NCBI GenBank assembly: GCA_001790575.1
Contig: MGCV01000022.1
Location: 1 to 42,252 of the forward strand
Direction: 5' to 3'
Origin: Candidatus Saccharibacteria bacterium RIFCSPHIGHO2_12_FULL_47_17
GTDB lineage: Bacteria; Patescibacteriota; Saccharimonadia; Saccharimonadales; UBA10212
DNA: 42,252 nucleotides
Positions 7,072 through 14,854 of the stretch are shown here, piece after piece. How positions within the stretch are numbered: position 1 is the first letter of the stretch; every line of letters begins with the position of its first letter. Made by a program: the position numbers and the translations under genes. The notes below the pieces were generated by a model. The model searched no databases. It was not told the origin of the DNA and saw only the letters and a list, made by a program, of their open reading frames with translations.

Positions 7072-8319
7072 ATGAGGCTATCACAGCTTTTTACTAGAAC
7101 AGCTCACCAAGTGCCGGCCGATGAGCAATCGCTCAACGCCAAACTGCTAATTCGCGCCGGCTATATCCATAAAGAAATGGCCGGCATCTACGATTTCTTG
7201 CCGCTTGGTCTGCGGGTCTTAAATAAAATCATTGGCATCATTAGAGACGAGATGAATGCCATTGGCGGCCAGGAACTTCAGATGAGCAGCCTACAGCGCG
7301 AAGAACTGTGGCAAAAGACCGACCGCTGGGACGACAAAAAGGTCGATATTTGGTTCAAATCTAAATTACAAAACGGCAGCGAGGTCGGACTGGCCTGGTC
7401 GCACGAAGAGCCGATCGTCGATATGCTCAAGAACTTTGTTTCCAGTTATCGTGATTTGCCGATCTGTGTCTATCAATTCCAAACTAAACTGCGTAATGAA
7501 ATCCGGGCCAAGGGTGGTATTTTGCGCACGCGTGAATTCATCATGAAAGACATGTACTCGCTGAGCCGCACGGCCGAGGAACACGAGGCTTTTTATCAGC
7601 AGGCGATAGAGGCTTACCACAAAGTTTTCAAACGCATCGGCATCGACGATAAAACCTTCTTTACTTTTGCTTCTGGTGGCGCCTTTACGCAGTTTAGCCA
7701 CGAATTTCAAACATTACTTGATACCGGCGAAGATACAGTTTTTTTGGACCGCAATAAAAAAATGGCCGTCAACGAAGAAGTCATGAGCGATGAAGTTCTA
7801 GCCCAGCTTGGGCTCGAAAAAGCCAAACTAGACAAGGAGAGAGTGGCTGAAGTTGGCAATATATTCAATTTTGGTATCACCAAAGCCGAGCAGCTGGGCC
7901 TGCAATTCAGTGACGAATCGGACCAAAAACAGTCGGTTTTTCTAGGCTCGTATGGCATCGGCGTAACCAGGTTGATGGGTGTGGTCGCTGAGCTGTTTGC
8001 GGATGATAAAGGTTTAGTTTGGCCGCAATCGATTGCGCCGGCACATGTCCATTTGGTAGCCCTGCCAGGCAGTCAAAATCTTCAAGCCGCCGAAAAACTC
8101 TATCAGCAGTTGACAGCTGCCGCCGTTGAGGTAATATATGATGACCGGGGGGAGTCTGCTGGCAAAATGTTTGCCGATGCTGATCTTCTGGGGATACCGC
8201 TCCGGCTCGTCATAAGTGAAAAGACACTTGCAGATGGCGGCTTTGAGCTAAAAACCCGCACTGAATCAGAAGCCAAGCTGGTATCCAAAAATTCGATTAT
8301 TGACATCGTAAAGCGGTAA
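7072..8319 (+). CDS. proS: Prolyl-tRNA synthetase, short form without editing domain
   Basis: Class II aminoacyl-tRNA synthetase charging tRNA-Pro. Motif 1 is in AGIYDFLPLGLRVLNKI. Motif 2 is in FQTKLRNEIRAKGGILRTREFIMKDMYS. Motif 3 is in LGSYGIGVTRLMGVVAE. The C-terminal anticodon domain starts near 320 (PAHVHLVALPG). Bacterial ProRS is usually about 570 residues with an editing (INS) insertion between motifs 2 and 3. Here the total is 415, and that place holds only a short link (ASGGAFTQFSHEFQTL). Mischarged Ala-tRNA-Pro would need a separate editing enzyme. A -10-like TACAAT (7058-7063) ends eight bases before the ATG, suggesting a leaderless start. Confidence 0.96.
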   Translation: MRLSQLFTRTAHQVPADEQSLNAKLLIRAGYIHKEMAGIYDFLPLGLRVLNKIIGIIRDEMNAIGGQELQMSSLQREELWQKTDRWDDKKVDIWFKSKLQNGSEVGLAWSHEEPIVDMLKNFVSSYRDLPICVYQFQTKLRNEIRAKGGILRTREFIMKDMYSLSRTAEEHEAFYQQAIEAYHKVFKRIGIDDKTFFTFASGGAFTQFSHEFQTLLDTGEDTVFLDRNKKMAVNEEVMSDEVLAQLGLEKAKLDKERVAEVGNIFNFGITKAEQLGLQFSDESDQKQSVFLGSYGIGVTRLMGVVAELFADDKGLVWPQSIAPAHVHLVALPGSQNLQAAEKLYQQLTAAAVEVIYDDRGESAGKMFADADLLGIPLRLVISEKTLADGGFELKTRTESEAKLVSKNSIIDIVKR

Positions 8320-8330
8320 GAATAAAGTGG

Positions 8331-8361
8331 CTTGAGGCATTTAGCTCTCAAGAGTGTTTTT
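8331..8361 (+). terminator. Probable terminator after proS
   Basis: CTTGAG (8331-8336) pairs with CTCAAG (8347-8352), followed by AGTG and TTTTT (8357-8361). The stem is short, so it is probably weak. Confidence 0.45.
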
Positions 8362-8400
8362 AGGGGTCTAAGAAAGTAAGAAAGGATAAGTTGGTAAGCT

Positions 8401-8859
8401 ATGAAAAAGACGTTCAGCTTAACTCAAGACGGTATCAACGAGCTCAAAACCGAGCTTAGTGAGTTAATTGGCCAAAGAACAGCCATTGCTGAACGGATTA
8501 AGGCGGCCCGCGAACTAGGCGACCTTTCCGAAAATGCCGAATATCAAAGCACCCGCGAAGAACAGGATCGATTAGAAACCAGAATTTCCGAACTGGAAAA
8601 TGTGCTCAACAACAGCAAAGTTATTCGTAAGCCCAAAACCGATGGACACGTGGTGCTCGGTTCAACTGTTAAACTCAAAAGCCCAAGCGGTAAAACCACC
8701 CAATTTCAGGTTGTCGGCACCATGGAGGCCGATCCTTTGAACGGCAAAATCAGTGATGAATCGCCAATCGGTGTAGAGCTAATAGGCAAAGCAGTCGGCG
8801 ACAAAGTTACTATCGCCAACTCCGAAGCCACTACCTACAAAATCACCCACATCAGCTAG
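8401..8859 (+). CDS. greA: Transcription elongation factor GreA
   Basis: GreA rescues backtracked RNA polymerase by stimulating transcript cleavage. Its 152 residues show the N-terminal coiled coil with ARELGDLSENAEYQSTREEQ, whose acidic tip D and E residues reach the polymerase active site. The C-terminal FKBP-like domain contains VVLGSTVKLKS and ISDESPIGVELIGKAVGD. AAAGGA lies upstream at about 8382. It stands between proS and lysS with its own ribosome-binding site. Confidence 0.96.
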   Translation: MKKTFSLTQDGINELKTELSELIGQRTAIAERIKAARELGDLSENAEYQSTREEQDRLETRISELENVLNNSKVIRKPKTDGHVVLGSTVKLKSPSGKTTQFQVVGTMEADPLNGKISDESPIGVELIGKAVGDKVTIANSEATTYKITHIS

Positions 8860-8862
8860 GGG

Positions 8863-8922
8863 AGAGAGACTAGAGTCTGGAGTCGAGGAGTCCTAAACCC
8901 TATACCCTAAACCCTATACCCT
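8863..8922. repeat. Degenerate heptamer repeats upstream of lysS
   Basis: Two short arrays lie side by side. One has the word GACTAGA / GTCTGGA / GTCGAGGA (8868-8892). The other is CCCTAAA / CCCTATA repeated four times (about 8893-8922). The second ends at the -10 box of lysS. Similar arrays with other words occur at 27606, 32288 and 32857. Confidence 0.7.
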
Positions 8923-8936
8923 TTATACTTTTATGT

Positions 8937-10442
8937 ATGAAGTGGCTGGAGAAGATTGTTAATGAAGTTGAAAGTCGTCAGCCTAAAGGTAAGGTGCTGA
9001 TTGAATCAGGCGCTAGTCCGTCTGGCACCTATCACTTTGGGCATTTGCGCGAAATTATCACCTGTGATGCGATCCGGCTGGAACTTCTAAGTCGTGGCCG
9101 GCAAGCCAAACACATCCATTATGTTGATGATCTCGATGCGCTACGTAAAATTCCAGCCAACGTGCCAGCCGAGTTTGAGAAATATTTAGGCCAAGCCCTT
9201 TGCGATATTACAGCGCCGGACGGCTCGAAGGCCTCATACGCCGACTTTTTCTTAAGCGATTTTCTTAAGGTCGCCAAGGCTTTAGGTATCGCAATGGAGG
9301 TTATCCACGGTAGCGAAAAATACCGCAACGGCTTCCTTGTGCCGGCAATCGAAAAAACGCTTCGCAGTGAGGACAAAGTTCGCCAGATTTTAGAAACCGT
9401 TTCCGGCCATAAGCTGGATGATCATTGGTCACCGCTACAGGTGATGGAAGACAAATATTTAAAAAACCGTAAATTTTTGTCGATCGATAAAACTGCTAAA
9501 ACACTCGATTACGAGGATGCTGAAGGTGAAAAGCAAACTATCAGTTATGCTCACGGCCAAGCCAAATTGAACTGGCGAATCGATTGGCCGGCCCGTTGGT
9601 GGCTGCTTAATATAGCCGTTGAACCGGCCGGCCGAGACCATGCCTCAGCCGGCGGCTCGTTTGATACCGGGCTGGCGATTGTCAAAGAAATTTTTGGCGT
9701 CGACGGTCCACTACCAGTACCGTATGATTTTGTTAACCGGGCAGGTGATAGCAAAAAAATGAGCGCCAGTGCTGGCACCGGCATCAGTGCCGTGGAAGTA
9801 ACTCAAGCTTTGCCGCCGGAAATCGTCCGCTACTTCATGTTGCGCTTTCCGCCTGCCAAAAGACTATATTTTGACGAGCAAAATGTAGCTCAGCTGATTG
9901 ATGAATTTGCCGAGCTGGCAGCTAACGAACCAGACTCAAAACTGGTACAAATAGCTGTTGGCGATTCGGAAAGGGTAGTGAGTGGCGTACCTTTCACTCA
10001 TTTGGTAGCGGCCTATCAATCCTCTTTAAAAGATCCTCAAAAAACCCTAGCCACAGTTAAAAGAACTAGTAGTGAAAAAGTTGATGAGGTACTCGTCAAA
10101 AAAGAGCTTAAATACATTGATGGCTGGCTCAAGAACTGGGCACCCGATGCAATCAAATTTGAACTTCGCCAGACCATTGATTCAGCTGAATTTAGCCAGG
10201 CAGAAAAAAACTTCCTCAAAGCTTTAGCCGACAAAATTACCTCAGCTCCACCGGCTGCCGGCGGCGACTGGTTTCACAAAGCTATCTACGGCTTGCAGGG
10301 CGAAAGCGGGTTGGAACCTAAAAAGATATTCGAAGCTCTCTACAAGGCCTTGATTGGCAAGACTTCAGGCCCACGAGCGGGCTGGTTTTTGTCAATTTTA
10401 CCGCGCGATTTCTTAATCAGACGCTTAAAATTAGAAGCTTGA
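8937..10442 (+). CDS. lysS: Lysyl-tRNA synthetase, class I (archaeal type)
   Basis: This LysRS is the class I (Rossmann-fold) enzyme, unrelated to the class II enzyme of most bacteria. The HIGH-like motif is H33-FGH36 in GASPSGTYHFGHLREI. The KMSKS-like motif is KKMSAS near residue 285 in FVNRAGDSKKMSASAGTG. At 501 residues it fits the family. The alpha-helical anticodon domain forms the last 170 residues. TATACT (8924-8929) ends seven bases before the ATG without ribosome-binding site, indicating a leaderless message. The gene behind it encodes a lysA-like decarboxylase. Confidence 0.95.
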   Translation: MKWLEKIVNEVESRQPKGKVLIESGASPSGTYHFGHLREIITCDAIRLELLSRGRQAKHIHYVDDLDALRKIPANVPAEFEKYLGQALCDITAPDGSKASYADFFLSDFLKVAKALGIAMEVIHGSEKYRNGFLVPAIEKTLRSEDKVRQILETVSGHKLDDHWSPLQVMEDKYLKNRKFLSIDKTAKTLDYEDAEGEKQTISYAHGQAKLNWRIDWPARWWLLNIAVEPAGRDHASAGGSFDTGLAIVKEIFGVDGPLPVPYDFVNRAGDSKKMSASAGTGISAVEVTQALPPEIVRYFMLRFPPAKRLYFDEQNVAQLIDEFAELAANEPDSKLVQIAVGDSERVVSGVPFTHLVAAYQSSLKDPQKTLATVKRTSSEKVDEVLVKKELKYIDGWLKNWAPDAIKFELRQTIDSAEFSQAEKNFLKALADKITSAPPAAGGDWFHKAIYGLQGESGLEPKKIFEALYKALIGKTSGPRAGWFLSILPRDFLIRRLKLEA

Positions 10443-10467
10443 TATTATCAGCTAAATAAGTTATGGT
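10439..10467 (+). promoter_or_regulatory. Promoter for the 10623-lysA leader
   Basis: TTGATA (10439-10444), overlapping the lysS stop, with a 17-base spacer and TATGGT (10462-10467). The predicted start near 10474 lies about 120 bases before a strong terminator. Confidence 0.55.
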
Positions 10468-10473
10468 ATGACG

Positions 10474-10592
10474 CATGTGTTTATCACAGATTAGTTTTGA
10501 GTCTAAGAAAAAGGTCACGAAGCCCTGGTCGTGATCTAGTTAGAGTTTGGTAAAAATCCCGCTCCTGGTCACGACCAAAGGAGCGGTTTTTT
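10474..10592 (+). ncRNA. Attenuator-like leader or terminated small RNA before the lysA-like operon
   Basis: TGGTCGTGA (10526-10534) can pair upstream with GTCACGA (10514-10520). Alternatively it can pair downstream with TCACGACCA (10569-10577), which lies inside the terminator hairpin. These two pairings exclude each other, the usual logic of an attenuator or riboswitch. The alternative reading is a free RNA of about 120 bases ending at the terminator. I do not recognise a known riboswitch class. Confidence 0.5.
10559..10592 (+). terminator. Strong intrinsic terminator
   Basis: CCGCTCC (10559-10565) pairs with GGAGCGG (10580-10586), extended inside by TGGT/ACCA, and is followed by six T (10587-10592). 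It lies upstream of the gene at 10623, for which no other promoter is seen between the terminator and the start. Confidence 0.85.
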
Positions 10593-10622
10593 AATATTTA
10601 ATTTCCAAAGGAAAAGGTTAAA

Positions 10623-11321
10623 ATGACACACTTAGATGTTAGTTTTGAAAGACGATTTTTTCAGCCTCTGAGCAGCCACGAGTTAATGTCCGAATATTCT
10701 GAAGCGGAACTGTTCGACTTTGCTGAAAACGTCCGATTTGAGTGGCAGCCGGCCGGCGAAAGGCCGGTGGCTACTTGCCGACCGCGAGATATGAGAATAT
10801 GCTCGCTCATTCAATCGATGGAAGGTCTTGATCCGGCATGGGCGCCAGCTATGGGCTTAAGGGTTGGCCCTCGGGTTATTTGGGAATGGGACCGTGCCAA
10901 CTACCGAGGGAGATATCGGCAGCTGGGTGGCATAGCTCTTTTTAGGCCATATGAAGCCGCTGAGGCAGCTTTTCGCCGCAATCTTTATCGGCCTAACGAT
11001 GAAGCTCAACTCTCCCGGCTTAGTGACAGAGAAGTAGAAAATTTCGAAGCCGCCAGAATTGCAGCCTCCTGCCAGATGACGTCCGGCCATCTGCTTTTTA
11101 TTGCCGGACGTTCAGGTCAATCAATAAAAGCTTTGGTTTCGCCAATTGGCCGTGACTTATATCGCCTAGCTAGGGAGGGAGTAATGGCCGGCCCATACAT
11201 TCGGCAAACTGCCGATGGGCCGGTTCAAATGTCTGGCATCGGACTATATGAGAAAATAGCTGCAGGCGAAAGTCAGCGGAGGCAAAAATGGCTAGTACCA
11301 TCTTTACAAGTCGGAAATTAG
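10623..11321 (+). CDS. Hypothetical protein, 232 aa, coupled to lysA-like gene
   Basis: Not recognised. Soluble and Arg-rich with no membrane segment or obvious catalytic motif. Noticeable stretches are CRPRDMRICSLIQSMEGLDPAW and RVIWEWDRANYRGRYRQLGG. AAAGGAAAAGG lies just upstream of the ATG at 10623. It overlaps the decarboxylase gene by 34 bases, so the two are made together and probably act together, and both lie behind the attenuator-like leader. A link to lysine or a lysine-derived compound is a guess from context only. Confidence 0.7.
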   Translation: MTHLDVSFERRFFQPLSSHELMSEYSEAELFDFAENVRFEWQPAGERPVATCRPRDMRICSLIQSMEGLDPAWAPAMGLRVGPRVIWEWDRANYRGRYRQLGGIALFRPYEAAEAAFRRNLYRPNDEAQLSRLSDREVENFEAARIAASCQMTSGHLLFIAGRSGQSIKALVSPIGRDLYRLAREGVMAGPYIRQTADGPVQMSGIGLYEKIAAGESQRRQKWLVPSLQVGN

Positions 11322-12466
11322 CAGCCAAGCTAGCGGCTAAATACGGCACACCTATCTATGTCTATAACCTAAGGGGCTTGGAAGCTAGAGCCAAGCAGCT
11401 GCTCGAGGCTTGCTCGATTGCTGGCTGCCTGCCTCGTTATGCCATCAAAGCCAATCCGCACGAGCGAATTCTCAAATTGTTCGCTCGGTTAGGTCTTGGT
11501 TTTGACGCCAGTTCTGAATATGAAGGAGAGTTGGCCGTCAGCATAGGTATCGCACCACAAAAAATAAATTTGAGTTCACAACAGCCGCCAAAAGACCTGG
11601 AGAAAATACTGCAAAGCAGAGTTGAGTTTACCGCCACTTCGCTGCATCAGCTAGAACTAGTGGCGCAAACCGGTTGGCAGGGCAATATTGGTGTACGCAT
11701 CAATCCTGGCATTGGCGCCGGCGGCACTAACCGTACGGCCACTGGCGGTGTAAGTGCCAGTTTTGGTATTTGGCATGAATATATACCTAAAATTTTGCGC
11801 TGGCAGAAACGCTCAGGCTGCCAAATCGTGCGGCTCCATATTCACATTGGCTCGGGCTACGACCCTAAAATCTGGCACAGTTCGATTAATACGGCCTTGA
11901 GTTTAGTCGAGCAACTGCCTTCAGTGACAATTTTAAACATGGGCGGCGGGTTTAAAGTGGCTCGAATGCCTGATGAAACCGAGGCTGGTATGGCAAAGAT
12001 AATTAGGTCTTTTAATATTGCGCTTAAAGATTTTCGTCGGCGAACAGATCGAGATTTGCGACTTGAGATTGAACCGGGCACTTGGCTGGTAGCCAATAAC
12101 GGACTGATTCTAAGCCGGGTGGTAGACATTGTTGACACCGGCAAAAACGGCTTCCAGTTTATAAAACTAGATACCGGTATGAACGATTTTCTACGACCTG
12201 CTATGTACGGCGCTCAGCACGAAATCGAGGTTTTAAACCAGGCCACAAGCAAAAAACACTACGTGGTTGTGGGCCATAATTGTGAATCCGGCGATATCTT
12301 GACGCCTGAGCCGGGTAATCCCGAATTGATTCGACCGAGGCTGCTAAACATGGCCGGAATCGGTGATTTGGTTGCAATCGGTGGCGCCGGCGCCTATGGT
12401 GCTAGCATGCGGGTAGCTGGCTATAACAGCTTCCCATCAGCCGCAGAGGTTTTCGTTGATGAGTAA
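11288..12466 (+). CDS. lysA: Diaminopimelate decarboxylase-like PLP enzyme (fold type III)
   Basis: Member of the LysA/ornithine-decarboxylase family, which removes CO2 from meso-diaminopimelate to make L-lysine. The PLP lysine is in YAIKAN (about residue 55). HIHIGS, the glycine-rich loop NMGGGF, EPGTW, CESGD and the C-terminal GAGAYGASM are all present, so the active site looks intact. GGAGG (11278-11282) is five bases before the ATG. The 392 residues are slightly short of typical LysA. CPR bacteria usually lack amino-acid synthesis, so the enzyme may instead salvage diaminopimelate or act on a related substrate. It overlaps the upstream unknown gene. Confidence 0.85.
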   Translation: MASTIFTSRKLAAKLAAKYGTPIYVYNLRGLEARAKQLLEACSIAGCLPRYAIKANPHERILKLFARLGLGFDASSEYEGELAVSIGIAPQKINLSSQQPPKDLEKILQSRVEFTATSLHQLELVAQTGWQGNIGVRINPGIGAGGTNRTATGGVSASFGIWHEYIPKILRWQKRSGCQIVRLHIHIGSGYDPKIWHSSINTALSLVEQLPSVTILNMGGGFKVARMPDETEAGMAKIIRSFNIALKDFRRRTDRDLRLEIEPGTWLVANNGLILSRVVDIVDTGKNGFQFIKLDTGMNDFLRPAMYGAQHEIEVLNQATSKKHYVVVGHNCESGDILTPEPGNPELIRPRLLNMAGIGDLVAIGGAGAYGASMRVAGYNSFPSAAEVFVDE

Positions 12467-12571
12467 TTGAACTCGATCGCTCCTATAAAAAACGGCGCTG
12501 GAGACGCTGCCGCGGACAATCCGTTTGTCTGAAAAACCGCTGCCACTAAAAACCGTCTATAATTAAACTAA

Positions 12572-13471
12572 ATGGCAGAGGCAGCAATTACAACCTATGG
12601 CCTGAGCAAACGCTATCAAAAGGCTAGACATTTTGCGCTGCGCGATCTGGAACTCAATATCAAACCCGGTGAAATCTATGGCTTTTTAGGGCCTAATGGG
12701 GCTGGCAAAACCACCACCATTAGGTTGCTGATGAATTTCATTGTGCCAACCCGCGGCCAGGCCAGGATTCTGGGACTCGATACGCTAACGCAGTCTGTTC
12801 AGGTCAAAGACAAAGTTGGTTATCTGGCGGGTGAAGTTGAACTTTACCCGAAAATGAATGGCCGTCAACTGCTGGCTTATTTAAGCGATCTAAGACCACC
12901 ACCGATAAGCGGCTATGTCAATGTACTTTGCCGACGGTTTAAGGTAGAGCTGAATCAGCGAATATCATCGCTGAGCCGCGGTAATCGACAGAAGCTGGGC
13001 ATCGTCCAAGCCTTCATGAATCATCCGGAGGTACTAATATTGGACGAGCCGACTGCCGGTTTGGATCCTTTAATGCAGGAAGAATTTTTTGATCTGGTGC
13101 GCGAAACTAAAGAGCGTGGCGCGACAATATTTTTAAGTAGCCATAACCTAACTGAAGTTCAAAAAGTTTGCGATCGCGTCGGCATTATCCGGGCCGGCCG
13201 CTTAATCAAAGAACAAGACATCGGCGACATTGTTGCCAGCTCAGTTCAGGTATTTAATATCGCCTTTGCCAAACCAGTGCCAGAAGCTCAGCTGCGGACT
13301 ATCGCTGGCCTCAAGCTAATACTAAATAGTCAACATCACGCGACTATTAAAGTGAGAGGCGATTTACGGCCGTTGTTTCGAGTTTTAGCCAAGCATCAGG
13401 TCCGCGCCTTGGATCGCCAAGAGAGCGACCTGGAAGAAGAATTTCTAAAGTTCTACCGAGGCCAGTCGTGA
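12572..13471 (+). CDS. ABC transporter ATP-binding protein (ABC-2 export type)
   Basis: Cytoplasmic ATPase of an ABC-2 exporter. Walker A is GPNGAGKTT near 39-47, the signature is LSRGNRQKLGI (R replacing the usual G of LSGGQ), Walker B is VLILDEPTAGLD, and the switch H is in LSSHNLTEV. The last 80 residues are the C-terminal domain typical of drug or antibiotic exporters such as CcmA/NatA types. TATAAT (12558-12563) ends eight bases before the ATG without ribosome-binding site, suggesting leaderless transcription. The partner permease follows after a 150-base repeat-bearing spacer. The substrate is unknown. Confidence 0.92.
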   Translation: MAEAAITTYGLSKRYQKARHFALRDLELNIKPGEIYGFLGPNGAGKTTTIRLLMNFIVPTRGQARILGLDTLTQSVQVKDKVGYLAGEVELYPKMNGRQLLAYLSDLRPPPISGYVNVLCRRFKVELNQRISSLSRGNRQKLGIVQAFMNHPEVLILDEPTAGLDPLMQEEFFDLVRETKERGATIFLSSHNLTEVQKVCDRVGIIRAGRLIKEQDIGDIVASSVQVFNIAFAKPVPEAQLRTIAGLKLILNSQHHATIKVRGDLRPLFRVLAKHQVRALDRQESDLEEEFLKFYRGQS

Positions 13472-13485
13472 CTTCGTCACTCCAA

Positions 13486-13608
13486 TATTCAATGAACAAA
13501 TGGACTAATGAACAAATGAATGCCATTAATGCTTCTAATGATTCAATCTATTTAAACCATTACTTCATTGACTATTCATTGAACATTGAACATTGTTCAT
13601 TGATCATT
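13486..13608. repeat. Degenerate ATGAACAA / CATTGAA repeat spacer between ABC ATPase and permease
   Basis: The left part has the word ATGAACAA / ATGGACTA repeated at eight-base steps. The right part is CATTGAA / CATTGTT / CATTGAT at seven-base steps and is roughly complementary to the left part, so the RNA can fold on itself. A close relative lies at 26567-26665, also between an ATPase gene and its permease gene. No ORF is seen in it. Confidence 0.65.
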
Positions 13609-13623
13609 GCCTCCGAAGGAGGC
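13609..13623 (+). promoter_or_regulatory. Hairpin hiding the permease ribosome-binding site
   Basis: GCCTCC-GAA-GGAGGC is a perfect six-pair hairpin with its 3' arm containing the AGGAGG Shine-Dalgarno (13617-13622) for the ATG at 13629. Initiation would depend on opening this hairpin. Confidence 0.6.
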
Positions 13624-13628
13624 CTGTG

Positions 13629-14426
13629 ATGTGGGCTGTATTGCATTGGACTTTCTGGCAGCGGCGTTGGTCAACGCTGTGGTGGTGCACTGGTGTCTCC
13701 AGCTTTATCATTCTGAGTCTTAGTTTCTATGCTTCGTTCCGCGACCAGGCTGTCCAACTAAATGAAGTTTTGAGTCGTTTACCCAATGCCGCCCATGCCC
13801 TAATTTCTGATACAACTGATTTCTTAACGCCCGAAGGCTTTCTTAGTGCCAGACTGTTTTACCTTTTATTACCGTTGCTGCTAAGTATTTTGGCCATTGG
13901 TCTGGGCAGTAGCTTGATTGCCAAAGAAGAGGATAGAGGAACTCTGGAGGTATTGTTATCCCGACCAGTTTCCCGCGTTAAACTACTGGCCGGCAAAGCT
14001 TTGGCCGGATTAATTATTGTCTTGGCTGTTAGCCTCGTCTCGTTAATTACGGCAGTCGTAGTTTGTAGACTAGTGAAGCTGGAAGTGGCCTTTGATCGGA
14101 TTATTCTGGCGACTCTACTGTCAACTTTGCTGGCCTTAGTTTTTGGGGTCATCGCTTTTGCGGTAGCAGCTCACGGTCGGGCAAGGGCCGCCAGCGTCGG
14201 CATCGCCACCTTATTTGGTATAGCTAGCTATTTAATCTCTTCGCTTGATGAAGTCGTTGAGGTTTTACGGTTTCCAGCCAAGCTGCTACCTTACCATTAT
14301 TACCGCCCCGGCGAAGTATTGGTTGGTAATTTCAATTGGCGTTTCGTAACTATTTTGGTCAGCGTTATTGCAGTTTTAATTTTGTTCTCATTTTTAAGCT
14401 TCCGCCAGCGCGACCTCAACGACTAA
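13629..14426 (+). CDS. ABC-2 type transporter permease
   Basis: Membrane partner of the ATPase at 12572. About six membrane segments are visible. A cytoplasmic stretch LIAKEEDRGTLEVLLSRPVSRVKLLAGK matches the conserved ABC-2 permease motif (KE...GTLE.LL..P..R). The ATG at 13629 was chosen because AGGAGG lies six bases upstream. The longer frame from TTG 13593 runs through the repeat spacer and is less likely. Length is 265 residues from this start. It probably exports a lipid-like or small hydrophobic compound; the cargo is not known. Confidence 0.88.
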   Translation: MWAVLHWTFWQRRWSTLWWCTGVSSFIILSLSFYASFRDQAVQLNEVLSRLPNAAHALISDTTDFLTPEGFLSARLFYLLLPLLLSILAIGLGSSLIAKEEDRGTLEVLLSRPVSRVKLLAGKALAGLIIVLAVSLVSLITAVVVCRLVKLEVAFDRIILATLLSTLLALVFGVIAFAVAAHGRARAASVGIATLFGIASYLISSLDEVVEVLRFPAKLLPYHYYRPGEVLVGNFNWRFVTILVSVIAVLILFSFLSFRQRDLND

Positions 14427-14488
14427 TAGCCTCAATTATTATTCGGGACATTTTTTCTATTACATCAATACTAACTTAGAGCTAGACA

Positions 14489-14535
14489 CCTATATACATA
14501 TTCTATAGAATACACGAATAGTATATGTATGTAGG
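14489..14535. promoter_or_regulatory. Imperfect palindrome upstream of winged-helix gene, possible operator
   Basis: CCTATATACATATTCTAT (14489-14506) is complementary at 16 of 18 positions to 14518-14535, centred 70 bases before the regulator gene. A self-binding operator site is plausible for such a regulator. This is inference from position. Confidence 0.45.
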
Positions 14536-14584
14536 ATGGTTATGTAGGGTAGGATGCGCGGGGCAGGATACTCAGGGAGGTTAA

Positions 14585-14854
14585 ATGATGAATGTAAGAC
14601 AAGTAGAAAAAATAGTGAAAGGATTTGCCAATCGTCGGCGTATTCAAATTTTGATGATCATTGAAAATAATCCCGGCATCACACTTTACGAAATTGCCCA
14701 AAAGGCCAAAATTAGATTTAGAAATGCTAGCGAGCATACCCGGAAACTGGCTGAAGCCGAATTGATAGTCAAAAAGTATAAGGCTCAAACTGTCGAACAT
14801 CGATTGACCGATCGTGGTCGAAAAGCCCTGAAGTTTTGTAGAATAATAGAATGA
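14585..14854 (+). CDS. Winged-helix DNA-binding regulator (ArsR/MarR-like)
   Basis: 89-residue protein with a compact winged helix: helix ANRRRIQILMII, helix-turn-helix TLYEIAQKAKIRFRNASEHTRKL, wing KKYKAQTVEHRLTDRGRKAL. No metal-binding cysteines or sensor domain are seen, so it may respond to a partner. GGGAGG (14575-14580) precedes two adjacent ATG codons (14585, 14588). The second has the better spacing. The stop overlaps the start of msrA (ATGA), so regulator and oxidative-repair enzyme are made together, which suggests control of or by oxidative stress. Confidence 0.8.
   Translation: MMNVRQVEKIVKGFANRRRIQILMIIENNPGITLYEIAQKAKIRFRNASEHTRKLAEAELIVKKYKAQTVEHRLTDRGRKALKFCRIIE

Noticed and set aside
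8893-8922. Telomere-like CCCTAAA array or CRISPR-like repeat
   Set aside because: Words are degenerate, seven bases, few copies, and have no unique spacers. Similar arrays with other words occur nearby.
13593-13628. Upstream TTG start for the ABC permease
   Set aside because: Lies in the repeat spacer; ATG 13629 has an AGGAGG at ideal spacing.
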